NCBI GenBank assembly: GCA_050946375.1
Contig: JBMNUT010000008.1
Span: 1 to 64,000 of the forward strand
DNA: 64,000 bases
Direction of reading: 5' to 3'
From: UBA1794 sp050946375
Lineage (GTDB): Bacteria > Bacteroidota > Bacteroidia > Bacteroidales > Bacteroidaceae
Translations under genes and position numbers: made by a program
Shown: positions 34,458-43,284 of the stretch, piece after piece
Layout of the letters: each line of letters begins with the position of its first letter
How positions within the stretch are numbered: position 1 is the first letter of the stretch
Notes under the pieces: model-generated
The model's database searches: none
The model's input: only the letters and a program-made list of their open reading frames with translations
What the model was told of the DNA's origin: nothing

Positions 34458-35951
34458 TTAGAGTGAAGAGGTTATTACATTCACAATAGGTTCTACACTT
34501 CCTTGAATCACATTGCCTATCCACAGGGGAGCCATACCCAGCCCGGCCACGCAGAAAATAAGGCAAATCACAGCAAAGCGCTCGTCCCAGGTAGCATCGG
34601 TCAGCTTCAGATACTCTTTGTTCTCCACTTCACCATACAGAATCTTGCCGACAAGACGGAGGATATAAACCGCCGTTATCACGATGGATGCCGTGGCAAT
34701 AATGGTGCAAGTGCGGCTGAAGGTATCCGGGTTGGAGAAGGAGCCGACGAAGATTGTCATTTCTGCGATGAAGCCGCTGAGACCCGGCAAGCCGAGGTTG
34801 GCCAAACCGGCAATCACATAACAAACAGACAGGAAAGGCATGATTTTCATCAATCCGGCCAGCTTGTGAATGTCACGCGTATGAGTACGGCCATAAATCA
34901 TACCGATCAGGGCAAAGAACAGGGCCGTCATCAGTCCGTGAGAGAGCATCTGCAGAATGGCACCCGTGCAGGAGGTGTAGTTCATCATGAGCAATGCGAA
35001 AAGCACCAGCGAGCAGTGGGAAACGGAAGAGTACGCGTTGATGTACTTCAGGTCCGTCTGTACGCAAGCGCTGAAAGCTCCGTAAACGACACCGATAGTG
35101 GTCAGCACCAGGAAGAGGCTGCCCCACTGTTCTGCGCCTTGCGGCATCAGATACATGGCCACACGGAAACATCCGTATCCTCCCAGTTTCATCAACACAC
35201 CGGCGTGCAGCATGGATACTGCAGTGGGGGCCGAAGCGTGACCGTCAGGACTCCATGTATGGAACGGGAACAAGGCTCCCAGAACGCCGAAGCCTACGAA
35301 AGTCATCGGGAAGAAGATGTTTTGCATCTTCGGATCCATGTGCAGGTTGTTGGCAATCTCCACCAGGTTCATGGTCTGAGCACCGGTAAAGAAGTAAATG
35401 CCCAGAATTCCAATCAGCAGGAAGGCCGAACCGCCCATCAGCATCAGGGTCAGCTTCATTGCGGAATATTCCTTGTGACCGCTTCCCCATACGCCGATAA
35501 GCAAATACATAGGTATCAAAGCGACTTCATAGAACATGAACATTGTAAACAGGTCTATAGAAATGAAGAAGCCGAATACTCCCAACGAGAGGAAAGTGAA
35601 CCAAAGGAAGAATTCCTTGGTCTGCAGTTTCATCTGCCAACTGGCAAACGTTCCGGTAAATACGATAATTGCTGAAAGCAAAAGCATGGCTACGCTGATG
35701 CCGTCGACTCCAAGAGTCAGGTTAATGTGCAGAGGAGCATACCATACCATATCGCTGGTAAAGAGCATTTCCCCCTGCGCACCGGCAGCGCGTGCATTGA
35801 TGTAGGAACACGTCAGCGCAATTGCCAGAACAAGGAGTATGGACGAACCAGCCACCATCACTCCGCGGATTTGATTGATGGTGCGTGACAGCCAAAGGCC
35901 GAGCAGCATCAAAAGCGGAACTATAACGAATGATATAAGAGGAAATTCCAT
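34458..35951 (-). CDS. nuoM: NADH-quinone oxidoreductase subunit M
   Basis: 497 residues, about 14 membrane helices. The conserved glutamate of the proton channel is in FYEVALIPMYLLIG; GALFPFHTWSPDGHASAPTAVSMLHAGVLMKLG is the central signature and LGLPGLSGFIAEM the C-terminal one. It is one of the three antiporter-like proton pumps of complex I. The 24-bp gap to nuoL fits a single transcript. Confidence 0.97.
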   Translation of the reverse strand: MEFPLISFVIVPLLMLLGLWLSRTINQIRGVMVAGSSILLVLAIALTCSYINARAAGAQGEMLFTSDMVWYAPLHINLTLGVDGISVAMLLLSAIIVFTGTFASWQMKLQTKEFFLWFTFLSLGVFGFFISIDLFTMFMFYEVALIPMYLLIGVWGSGHKEYSAMKLTLMLMGGSAFLLIGILGIYFFTGAQTMNLVEIANNLHMDPKMQNIFFPMTFVGFGVLGALFPFHTWSPDGHASAPTAVSMLHAGVLMKLGGYGCFRVAMYLMPQGAEQWGSLFLVLTTIGVVYGAFSACVQTDLKYINAYSSVSHCSLVLFALLMMNYTSCTGAILQMLSHGLMTALFFALIGMIYGRTHTRDIHKLAGLMKIMPFLSVCYVIAGLANLGLPGLSGFIAEMTIFVGSFSNPDTFSRTCTIIATASIVITAVYILRLVGKILYGEVENKEYLKLTDATWDERFAVICLIFCVAGLGMAPLWIGNVIQGSVEPIVNVITSSL

Positions 35952-35975
35952 ATCTTTTCTTTCCTTTTTTTGAGT

Positions 35976-37883
35976 TTAGATTACGACAAATAAGAGAATT
36001 ACTATCAGAGCTATCACGCCTATGAAGAAAGTATAAGCATACTGCTGTACCCGTCCGCTCTGCAAGTTGCGAATGCTCCAGGAACCCTCTTGCGAACTCC
36101 AAGCCAGGAAGTTGAAGAATCCGTCGACTACGTGACGGTCGAACCAGGCAATCGGGGTGGAAATGCAGCGGAAGATAATCCGGTGCGTAATGAACTGATA
36201 GATTTCGTCAATATAGAAACGATGATAAGCGGCTGTATGCAATCCGCGCAGCTTCTTGCCCAGGAAATCGGCCACGGGCTGGTCTGCCTTGCGGTACATG
36301 AACGTTGCCAGCAAAATGGCTACGACAGCAATACACGTACTGATGGAAGCTACCATCGTGTTCAGGTGAATATCGTACGATTCACCGTTGGAACTTACGA
36401 AATGTCCGAAAGGAATGAAACCGGCTACGCAGGTAATTGCAGCCAAAACGATGAGAGGAATCGTCATATTGGCCGGAGCCTCATGGGGAGTATGCTCGTG
36501 CTGTGCTTCCTTGCCCCAGAAAATGCCGTAATAAAGGCGGAACATGTAGAAAGCCGTCATACCTGCAATGAGGGACATAATCCAATAAACTGTCGGGCTA
36601 AACTCAAGGCAAGCCGTGAGAATTTCGTCCTTACTGAAGAATCCGCTGAAAGGGGGAATTCCGGCAATTGCCAGACAGCAGATCAAGAAGGTAATGTGCG
36701 TGATGGGCATATACTTACGCAAACCGCCCATGCACGACATCTCGTTGCTGTGTACCGTATGGATAATGGCGCCGGCTCCGAGGAACAAGCATGCCTTAAA
36801 CATAGCGTGCGTGAAGAGGTGGAACATGGAAGCCATGTAACCCAGTCCCTCATGAGGAGTTGCAGCAGTACATACGCCGACGGCCACCATCATGAACGCA
36901 ATCTGAGAAATCGTAGAGAAAGCGAGAACACGCTTGATATCGGTCTGCACACAGGCAATGGCTGCTGCAAAGAAGGCGGTGAAGACGCCGACATAGGCAA
37001 TCAAGTGAAGCACATTGGGTGCATAATCGATGAAGAGCGGGAACATGCGCGCTACCAGATATACACCGGCAACGACCATCGTCGCAGCATGGATGAGGGC
37101 AGACACGGGCGTCGGGCCTTCCATGGCATCGGGCAACCAGATGTGCAACGGGAACATGGCACTCTTACCGGCACCACCGATAAACATAAGACCCAAAGCC
37201 AGCGGAATCATGACGCGGGCAACGTCGCTGATGATGGCAGCCCCGCCAAAACCGGTTCCGGCACCTACGGTCGCAAAGTCGAACGAACCTACAAAGTAGC
37301 CGAATACCAGGATACCGATCAAGAAGCCCAAGTCAGCAAAACGCGTAACGATAAATGCCTTCTTCGAAGCTGCAATGGCAGCAGGCTTGGTGTAATAGAA
37401 GCCAATCAGCAAATACGAAGATACGCCGACGAGCTCCCAGAAGAGATACATCTGGAAAATGTTGGTAGCAACCACCAGGCCCAGCATGGAGAAAGTAAAG
37501 AGCGAGAGGAAAGCGTAGTAGCGCTGAAATCCTTTCTCACCGTGCATGTAGCCCATACTGTAAATATGAACCATCAGAGAGACCGTAGAGATTACGACGA
37601 GCATCATCACCGAAATTGGATCCAGCAGGATACCCAAATCGATATGGAGGTTGTCCGTAAAATGCAGCCATTCGTGGTTCATCACAACGATTGCTTCATA
37701 TACTCCATTCTCGCGAGGCATTGTGAAATATTGCCAGGCGGTATAATAAGAAAGTATTGCCACAATTCCCAAAGAGCAGCAGCCCAAAATTCCAGCTACG
37801 GAAGGGCGCAACTTATGTCCTGCAAGTCCAAGGAAAAGGAACATGAGGAACGGAAGCAACATAATAAACAAAGTGTATTCCAT
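35976..37883 (-). CDS. nuoL: NADH-quinone oxidoreductase subunit L
   Basis: 635 residues with about 16 helices. Signature segments are FWELVGVSSYLLIGFYYTKP (channel glutamate), AGKSAMFPLHIWLPDAMEGPTPVSALIHAATMV and AGIPPFSGFFSKDEIL. The long amphipathic C-terminal arm spanning the membrane domain is present (SWSIRNLQSGRVQQYAY and the last helix). It is the distal proton pump of complex I. Confidence 0.97.
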   Translation of the reverse strand: MEYTLFIMLLPFLMFLFLGLAGHKLRPSVAGILGCCSLGIVAILSYYTAWQYFTMPRENGVYEAIVVMNHEWLHFTDNLHIDLGILLDPISVMMLVVISTVSLMVHIYSMGYMHGEKGFQRYYAFLSLFTFSMLGLVVATNIFQMYLFWELVGVSSYLLIGFYYTKPAAIAASKKAFIVTRFADLGFLIGILVFGYFVGSFDFATVGAGTGFGGAAIISDVARVMIPLALGLMFIGGAGKSAMFPLHIWLPDAMEGPTPVSALIHAATMVVAGVYLVARMFPLFIDYAPNVLHLIAYVGVFTAFFAAAIACVQTDIKRVLAFSTISQIAFMMVAVGVCTAATPHEGLGYMASMFHLFTHAMFKACLFLGAGAIIHTVHSNEMSCMGGLRKYMPITHITFLICCLAIAGIPPFSGFFSKDEILTACLEFSPTVYWIMSLIAGMTAFYMFRLYYGIFWGKEAQHEHTPHEAPANMTIPLIVLAAITCVAGFIPFGHFVSSNGESYDIHLNTMVASISTCIAVVAILLATFMYRKADQPVADFLGKKLRGLHTAAYHRFYIDEIYQFITHRIIFRCISTPIAWFDRHVVDGFFNFLAWSSQEGSWSIRNLQSGRVQQYAYTFFIGVIALIVILLFVVI

Positions 37884-37905
37884 CTTATATATTCCTTTCC
37901 TTCAC

Positions 37906-38214
37906 TTAATGTTTCAAATCTTCGATATCCTTTGTCTGGATACTCTTCAAATTACGGTAGATGTTAATCATAATAGCGATGGCTACAGCCGTCTCCGCAG
38001 CCGCAATTGCTATTCCGAAGATGGCAAAGAAGTGACCCTCGTAGTTAGCAAAGAGATAGCGGTTGAACGCCGCGAAGTTAATATCGGCAGCATTGAGCAT
38101 CAACTCGACAGAAATCAGCATAGCCAACGTATTCCGACGGCTGAGGAAACCGTAAACACCGCACGCCATCATCACCAAACTGATGATAAGGTAATATTCC
38201 AATTGAATTTCCAT
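37906..38214 (-). CDS. nuoK: NADH-quinone oxidoreductase subunit K
   Basis: 102 residues, three membrane helices. The two conserved glutamates of the proton path are in LISVELMLNAADINF and AIAAAETAVAIAIMINIYR. Standard size and place, seven bp after nuoJ. Confidence 0.96.
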   Translation of the reverse strand: MEIQLEYYLIISLVMMACGVYGFLSRRNTLAMLISVELMLNAADINFAAFNRYLFANYEGHFFAIFGIAIAAAETAVAIAIMINIYRNLKSIQTKDIEDLKH

Positions 38215-38221
38215 AATCTAA

Positions 38222-38734
38222 TTATCTTTTACGTGCAATTAAAATTCCACCGATCAAACATGCCAAAAGCAATATGCTGACTGCCTCGAAAGGCAACAAG
38301 TACTGGAATTTTCCATCGCCCATGAGCGTCATTCCGACCGTTTTCATGTCCAGCTCTTTCCCCGAAGGAGCAATCTGCTCGGAAAAGGAATGAGAGAGGA
38401 TGCAGAATCCGAATACGACAAAACCGGCCACTGCTGCGATTGCAGCGGAAAGTACCTTGCTCAGTTTCAATTTAGCATTCAGGCTCTTGTCCGAACGGGT
38501 AAGGAGAATTGAAAATACCAATAAGACCACGATACCTCCCGCATACACGATAATCTGAGCCGCGCCCAGGAAAGTGTAATCCAGCAGGAAGTAAAGCAAT
38601 GCTGTACCCAGCAGTACGAACAGCAAATATGTGGTGGAGCGAAGCAACTTCTTGGTTGTAACCGTCAATACGGAACATACAATCATTGCAAGGGCCACCA
38701 GTACAAAAACAACAGACTGAAGTGTTATATCCAT
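38222..38734 (-). CDS. nuoJ: NADH-quinone oxidoreductase subunit J
   Basis: 170 residues, five membrane helices. The helix-3 signature LGAAQIIVYAGGIVVLLVFSILL contains the conserved tyrosine and the pi-bulge region of NuoJ. It joins the quinone module to the proton pumps. Confidence 0.96.
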   Translation of the reverse strand: MDITLQSVVFVLVALAMIVCSVLTVTTKKLLRSTTYLLFVLLGTALLYFLLDYTFLGAAQIIVYAGGIVVLLVFSILLTRSDKSLNAKLKLSKVLSAAIAAVAGFVVFGFCILSHSFSEQIAPSGKELDMKTVGMTLMGDGKFQYLLPFEAVSILLLACLIGGILIARKR

Positions 38735-38747
38735 GATACTTATACTT

Positions 38748-39212
38748 TTATTTTTTGCAAGACGAGCCCTCGTGGTTCAATTGCATGAGCAATTTACTGC
38801 GAGTATAAACTGCATTCTCGAAATCGTTGATAAATTTAATCGCATCGTGCGGGCAAGCATTGACGCACAACTGACAGAAAAGGCAGCATCCCAAGTCATA
38901 TTCGTATTTGACGAGATAGCGCTTTGTCTTGCCGTCTTCGAGTTCCATCTTTCCTGCCGTCACTTTGATCGTACCGTTCGGGCAAGCCATCTGACACAGG
39001 CCGCAGGCTATGCAGTTGTGTTGGTTGTTCTCATCGTGAGGCATAATCAAGCGACCTCTGAAACGCTCGCTGATATGTAAGGTGGCACGGTTCTCCGGGT
39101 ACTGCTCCGTAACTTTTTTCCGGAAGAACACCCGTATTGAAGTCCTCATGCCCACCAGCAGCGACTTGATGCCGCTTATCATTCCGCTGATATATTTAGC
39201 AAAACTATTCAT
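38748..39212 (-). CDS. nuoI: NADH-quinone oxidoreductase subunit I (two 4Fe-4S clusters)
   Basis: 154 residues. Two ferredoxin-type motifs, CIACGLCQMACP and CLFCQLCVNACP, bind clusters N6a and N6b, which pass electrons towards NuoB. An N-terminal amphipathic stretch lies on the membrane. With no NuoG in this operon, electrons must enter NuoI from another partner, possibly ferredoxin, flavodoxin or a protein encoded elsewhere. Confidence 0.96.
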   Translation of the reverse strand: MNSFAKYISGMISGIKSLLVGMRTSIRVFFRKKVTEQYPENRATLHISERFRGRLIMPHDENNQHNCIACGLCQMACPNGTIKVTAGKMELEDGKTKRYLVKYEYDLGCCLFCQLCVNACPHDAIKFINDFENAVYTRSKLLMQLNHEGSSCKK

Positions 39213-39238
39213 ATCTTACTCTCTTTCATTATTACATA

Positions 39239-40333
39239 TTAAAAGACAAGTCCGTAAACCTTCAACACTACCATGAGCAGCAAGTTGAAAAGACAGATGG
39301 GGATGAGGTATTTCCATTCCAGCATCAGAATCTGGTCGATACGCAAGCGGGGGAAAGTCCACTTTATCCACATCAACAAGAAGACAATGAAGAACGCTTT
39401 TCCGAAGAACCATACGAATCCCGGAATGTAATCCATTACTTGGTTGAATGCGTCAAGCCCGGCAATGTGCAAAGGCATCCAGCCTCCCAGGAACACGGTG
39501 GCAGCGATACCGGATACGATGAACAGGTTCAAGTACTCAGCCAGATAGAAGAAACCGAAGTGCATACCGGAATATTCCGTATGATAACCTGCCGTCAGCT
39601 CTTGCTCGGCCTCGGCCAAGTCGAACGGGCCACGGTTGGCTTCGGCATTACCTGCTATCAGATAAACGATGAAGGCTATCCACGCAGGGATGTGTCCCTT
39701 GAAGATGTTCCAGCCGTTTGCCTGGCTTTCTACGATTCCGCTGATGCTCATCGTACCGCTCAGGGCAACCATTGCCAACATTGCCATACCCAGAGACAGC
39801 TCATAGCTGATCATCATGGCACCGCTACGCATGGCGCCGATCAGAGTATATTTGTTGTTACTACTCCAACCGGCAAGCAGGATACCGACAACTTCGATGG
39901 AAGATACTGCCAGGACGAAGAATATACCGATATTGAAGTCAATAATGCCCATCCCGTTGTTCCAAGGCAAGCAGGAGAAGGTCAATATTGAAGCCAAAAT
40001 CACCATATAGGGAGCCAGTTCATAGAGGAAATGGTCGGAATTCTTCAACTTGATGATTTCCTTAATCAAAATCTTGAAGACATCCGCAAAGACCTGCAGC
40101 AATCCCCATTTCCCGACACGCATCGGGCCTAAACGGCACTGGAAGAATGCGCAGACCTTACGCTCCATGTAAATCAAAGCGATAGCCAGAATTGCATATA
40201 GCAATATGATTACCACTGCAACGACCAAGCCTTCCAAGAAAAGCGCCCACCCCTCGGGCATTACGCTGCACAACGAGGAATGAATCCACTCGGCTACAGG
40301 CTTGAAACTATAATAATCTAAAAATCCATTCAT
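39239..40333 (-). CDS. nuoH: NADH-quinone oxidoreductase subunit H
   Basis: 364 residues, eight or nine membrane helices. Conserved loops RLGPMRVGKWGLLQVFADVFKILIKE and NRGPFDLAEAEQELTAGYHTEYSGM line the quinone-entry channel. It couples quinone reduction to the membrane proton path and follows nuoCD by 54 bp. Confidence 0.96.
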   Translation of the reverse strand: MNGFLDYYSFKPVAEWIHSSLCSVMPEGWALFLEGLVVAVVIILLYAILAIALIYMERKVCAFFQCRLGPMRVGKWGLLQVFADVFKILIKEIIKLKNSDHFLYELAPYMVILASILTFSCLPWNNGMGIIDFNIGIFFVLAVSSIEVVGILLAGWSSNNKYTLIGAMRSGAMMISYELSLGMAMLAMVALSGTMSISGIVESQANGWNIFKGHIPAWIAFIVYLIAGNAEANRGPFDLAEAEQELTAGYHTEYSGMHFGFFYLAEYLNLFIVSGIAATVFLGGWMPLHIAGLDAFNQVMDYIPGFVWFFGKAFFIVFLLMWIKWTFPRLRIDQILMLEWKYLIPICLFNLLLMVVLKVYGLVF

Positions 40334-40387
40334 AGCTTTTTATTCAGCTTTTTCTGTATTCAATAGTATAATAAAGGATACTCAGCT

Positions 40388-42004
40388 TTACCGATCAATA
40401 TCCGGAATCACATAATCTAAGGTACCACCGATAGCAATCAGGTCGGCTATCTTGTTGCCTTTACATACTGTATCGAGTGCATGCACCAAAGGAAGTCCCG
40501 TCGAACGGAAGTGCAAACGCTGCGGCGACTTGCCGCCATCGCTCATGATGATGGCCATAAATTCTCCACGGCTCGTCTCTACACTTGCCGAGTAAGTACC
40601 TTCGGGGAGTTTGATGATAGGTTTGGTCTTCACCTTATAGTCGCCCTCCGGAATACGGTCTATCAATTGCTCGATGATGTTCATCGATTCCATGATTTCA
40701 TCCATACGAACCATGTAACGGTCGAAGCTGTCGCAGCCTTCATATACGATTTCCTTGAAGTCAACCTGGTCATACAAACCGTATGGATGATGCTTGCGCA
40801 CGTCGTTGTGCCAGCCCGAAGCGCGTCCCGTACCGCCGGTCGTAGCCAGAGATATGGCGTCTTCGCGCGAAAGCATACCGACCTTGATCAGACGGTCGCG
40901 GGCTATTACGTTCCCGGTAAAGATTTCATGGTATTCATGAATGATGCCTCTCAAGTGCTTGATGAAGGCTTTTACCTTAGTCTGGAACTCGGGATGCAAA
41001 TCGGCCTGCACGCCTCCGATAACGTAGTAGTTCTGTATGAGTCGGCCGCCGGTCGTGTCTTCCAAGATGTCCAGCACCATTTCGCGGTCGCGGAAGCCAT
41101 AGAAGAAAGGCGTCAGTCCGCCCATATCCATCACCAGACAGGAATAGTACAGCAAGTGCGAATCGATTCGCTGAAGTTCGTCGATGATGGTACGGATGTA
41201 TTTGGCACGTTCCGGAATTTCAATGCCGCAGGCCTTCTCGATGCACATGCAGAGTGCGTGGCGGTTCTGATTGGCGCTCAGGTAATCCAACCGGTCGGTC
41301 ATGGCCAACGTCTGCGGATAAGTCATGCTTTCCGCCATCTTTTCGATTCCGCGGTGAATGTATCCGCAAATGGGGTCTACTTTCTTTACGATCTCACCTT
41401 CCAGCGAAGTACGCAAGCGGAGCACACCGTGCGTGGAGGGGTGCTGCGGACCGATGTTCACCACGAAGTCTTCCCGGCCGAAAATCTTGTTCTTCAGGTC
41501 TTCTACGTCGCCATACGAATCGATAATGAACTCATCCGTATCATCGGCGTTCAGCTCATTCTCCATGTTCAGCGGGTTGGAGTTCATGTCGTAGTCCTTA
41601 CGAAGCGGATAGCCTACCCAGTCTTCGCGCAGGAAGAGGCGGCGCATGTCCGGATTGTTGAGGAAGCGGATGCCGAAGAAGTCATAGACTTCGCGTTCTT
41701 TGATTTCAGCCGTTTTCCACAGGTCGCATACACTGGGCAGCATCGGATTCTCCCGATCCGAGGTCATCGTCTTCACGGCAATTTGCTCGTAGGTGGTCGT
41801 CGATTCCAGATAATAGAGAGTACCCAGTTCTGTGCCCGTATCAAAGCCCATAATCTCGCGCAGGTAGTCCATCTTGTCTCCCTCGTTGCGCAGGGCTTCC
41901 ATTAAAGCTCGAAATTTTTCAGGAGCAACCACGGCTATCAGGTCGCCTTTTTCTTCAAAGGTGACATCCGGTTGCAGCTTTAATATTCTGTCCTTTATAT
42001 CCAT
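40388..42004 (-). CDS. nuoCD: NADH-quinone oxidoreductase fused subunits C and D
   Basis: 538 residues. The first ~165 residues are NuoC (DYLREIMGFDTGTELGTLYYLES, then DFFGIRFLNNPDMRRLFL) and the rest NuoD, beginning at NIGPQHPSTHGVLRLRTSLEGE near residue 185, with the C-terminal DPVIPDIDR-like end (GGTLDYVIPDIDR). NuoD forms the quinone-reducing pocket next to NuoB. The C-D fusion also occurs in E. coli. It sits three bp after nuoB. Confidence 0.96.
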   Translation of the reverse strand: MDIKDRILKLQPDVTFEEKGDLIAVVAPEKFRALMEALRNEGDKMDYLREIMGFDTGTELGTLYYLESTTTYEQIAVKTMTSDRENPMLPSVCDLWKTAEIKEREVYDFFGIRFLNNPDMRRLFLREDWVGYPLRKDYDMNSNPLNMENELNADDTDEFIIDSYGDVEDLKNKIFGREDFVVNIGPQHPSTHGVLRLRTSLEGEIVKKVDPICGYIHRGIEKMAESMTYPQTLAMTDRLDYLSANQNRHALCMCIEKACGIEIPERAKYIRTIIDELQRIDSHLLYYSCLVMDMGGLTPFFYGFRDREMVLDILEDTTGGRLIQNYYVIGGVQADLHPEFQTKVKAFIKHLRGIIHEYHEIFTGNVIARDRLIKVGMLSREDAISLATTGGTGRASGWHNDVRKHHPYGLYDQVDFKEIVYEGCDSFDRYMVRMDEIMESMNIIEQLIDRIPEGDYKVKTKPIIKLPEGTYSASVETSRGEFMAIIMSDGGKSPQRLHFRSTGLPLVHALDTVCKGNKIADLIAIGGTLDYVIPDIDR

Positions 42005-42007
42005 AGT

Positions 42008-42610
42008 TTACTCGTTACTTTCTTCTTGTTTGTCTTCTTTTTCTTTACGATTCACACCTCCGAAGAAACGTTCTACCTTGATTTTTCTCTGGAGCTGCAT
42101 CATACCGTAATAAAAAGCCTCGGGACGCGGAGGACAACCGGGTACATAGACATCGACCGGCACAATCTGGTCGATACCCTGAACCACATGGTAAGACTTC
42201 TTGAAAGGACCTCCGCTTATCGTACAGCCGCCAATGGCAATCACGTATTTCGGATCGGCCATCTGGTCGTACAAGCGTTTCAAAACCGGTGCCATCTTAT
42301 AGGTTATCGTACCCAGCACCATAATCATGTCTGCCTGGCGGGGAGAATTTCGAGTCACCTCGAATCCGAAACGCGCCATGTCATAACGGGCAGCACCCAG
42401 TGCCATGAACTCGATGGCACAGCAACTCGTACCGAAAGTCAGCGACCAGAGTGAATTACTGCGGCCCCAGTTGATCAAGTCGTCCAAGCAACCTACGATT
42501 ACGTTGACACCGTCTTTGTTCAGCTCGGCCGCCAGATTCTCCAGGTACTCGTTGTCTTTGAATTCCGAATAGGGAATAGACTTAATTTTAGGCTCTTTCA
42601 TCATTTCCAC
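42008..42610 (-). CDS. nuoB: NADH-quinone oxidoreductase subunit B (cluster N2)
   Basis: 200 residues. The N2 4Fe-4S ligands are the tandem cysteines of GTSCCAIEFMA and the cysteines in GGCTISGG and PGCPPRPEA. It hands electrons to quinone at the NuoD interface. The start overlaps the nuoA end by 10 bp, and the C-terminal tail is unusually rich in Glu and Lys (NRKEKEDKQEESNE). Confidence 0.97.
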   Translation of the reverse strand: MEMMKEPKIKSIPYSEFKDNEYLENLAAELNKDGVNVIVGCLDDLINWGRSNSLWSLTFGTSCCAIEFMALGAARYDMARFGFEVTRNSPRQADMIMVLGTITYKMAPVLKRLYDQMADPKYVIAIGGCTISGGPFKKSYHVVQGIDQIVPVDVYVPGCPPRPEAFYYGMMQLQRKIKVERFFGGVNRKEKEDKQEESNE

Positions 42611-42951
42611 TCAAGCGCTCCTTTACGCCAGGCATAAGCCAAACCTAAGATTAACACACCGAGGAAAAAGAGCACGGAAGTCAGAGCTGCCGTACCCAAG
42701 TCCTCCACAATTGTAGCCCACGGGAAGAGAAACATGGCTTCCACATCGAATATCAGATAAAGGATGGAAAACAAATAGTATCCCACCCTAAACTGCATCC
42801 ATGTGTCCCCACGCGTCAACATACCGCACTCATAGGGCTCGCCTTTCTGCTTGTTGAAAGAACGAGGCCCGATGGCTTTGGCTATTATCAGCGCTGCTGT
42901 TACCAGGATCAGCGCAGCAACAATAGCCACCATGAACATCATGAAATTCAT
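42601..42951 (-). CDS. nuoA: NADH-quinone oxidoreductase subunit A
   Basis: 116 residues, three membrane helices, with the family motifs PYECGM and FDVEAMFLFPWA. First gene of the nuo operon; its ATG is 65 bases downstream of the -7 box at 43017-43024. No nuoE, F or G precedes it. Confidence 0.96.
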   Translation of the reverse strand: MNFMMFMVAIVAALILVTAALIIAKAIGPRSFNKQKGEPYECGMLTRGDTWMQFRVGYYLFSILYLIFDVEAMFLFPWATIVEDLGTAALTSVLFFLGVLILGLAYAWRKGALEWK

Positions 42952-43016
42952 AAAACTTAAATATATGTTTTAACTGTAAATATTATGATTTTTATGGTAA
43001 TCCCAGTTTTCGTGCG

Positions 43017-43024
43017 CAAATATA
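43017..43024 (-). promoter_or_regulatory. Promoter -7 box for the nuo operon
   Basis: Minus strand TATATTTG, consensus TAnnTTTG. A TTTG (complement of 43047-43050) lies 22 bases upstream, close to the usual 19-21. The leader would be about 60 bases. Confidence 0.65.
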
Positions 43025-43158
43025 CGGAGAATAAGTCGGAAAAATGCAAAGCGGAGGTAACAATATTACCCCAAGAAACCCACTTTTACAAGCCCTCGGA
43101 GAAGAAAAAGCGGCAAGTTACTCAAATGGAGGCACGGCAATCGAAAAAATGTGCTAAT

Positions 43159-43238
43159 GAGTGAGCAAAAAGCACTTGTACTTTTCAAAAAAAGTACTGC
43201 ATAAAATGGAAAAAAGATGCTGAGGAAACTTGAGAAAG
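43159..43238. repeat. 22-bp-period palindromic array, copy F
   Basis: Units at 43159, 43181, 43203 and 43225 all end in AAG in 22-bp phase; the best is CTTTTCAAAAAAAG at 43181. Spacers are CACTTGTA, TACTGCAT and ATGCTGAG. The best unit sits in the hairpin GTACTTTT / AAAAGTAC (43178-43185 with 43190-43197). Confidence 0.6.
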
Positions 43239-43284
43239 GCGTAAGGAAACTACGAATAGGATGCCTGCGAAAGAAAGGAGTCGT

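Larger units (their letters stand above)
42952..43284. other. Intergenic gap of ~330 bp: nuo promoter plus palindromic array
   Basis: The gap holds the nuo -7 box (43017-43024) and array F (43159-43238). No conserved protein or structured RNA was recognised. Both flanking genes run leftwards, so the array lies between the end of the nucleotidyltransferase gene and the nuo promoter. Confidence 0.7.

Noticed and set aside
34503..35675. 390-codon plus-strand frame opposite nuoM
   Set aside because: Same reason: a shadow of the nuoM reading frame, with no domain or promoter.
36090..37967. 625-codon open frame on the plus strand
   Set aside because: It is antisense to nuoL and nuoK; the translated sequence is polar, histidine-rich and low in complexity, as expected of a shadow frame of membrane-protein codons.
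40481..41905. 474-codon plus-strand frame opposite nuoCD
   Set aside because: nuoCD is certain; the opposite frame has no recognisable domain.
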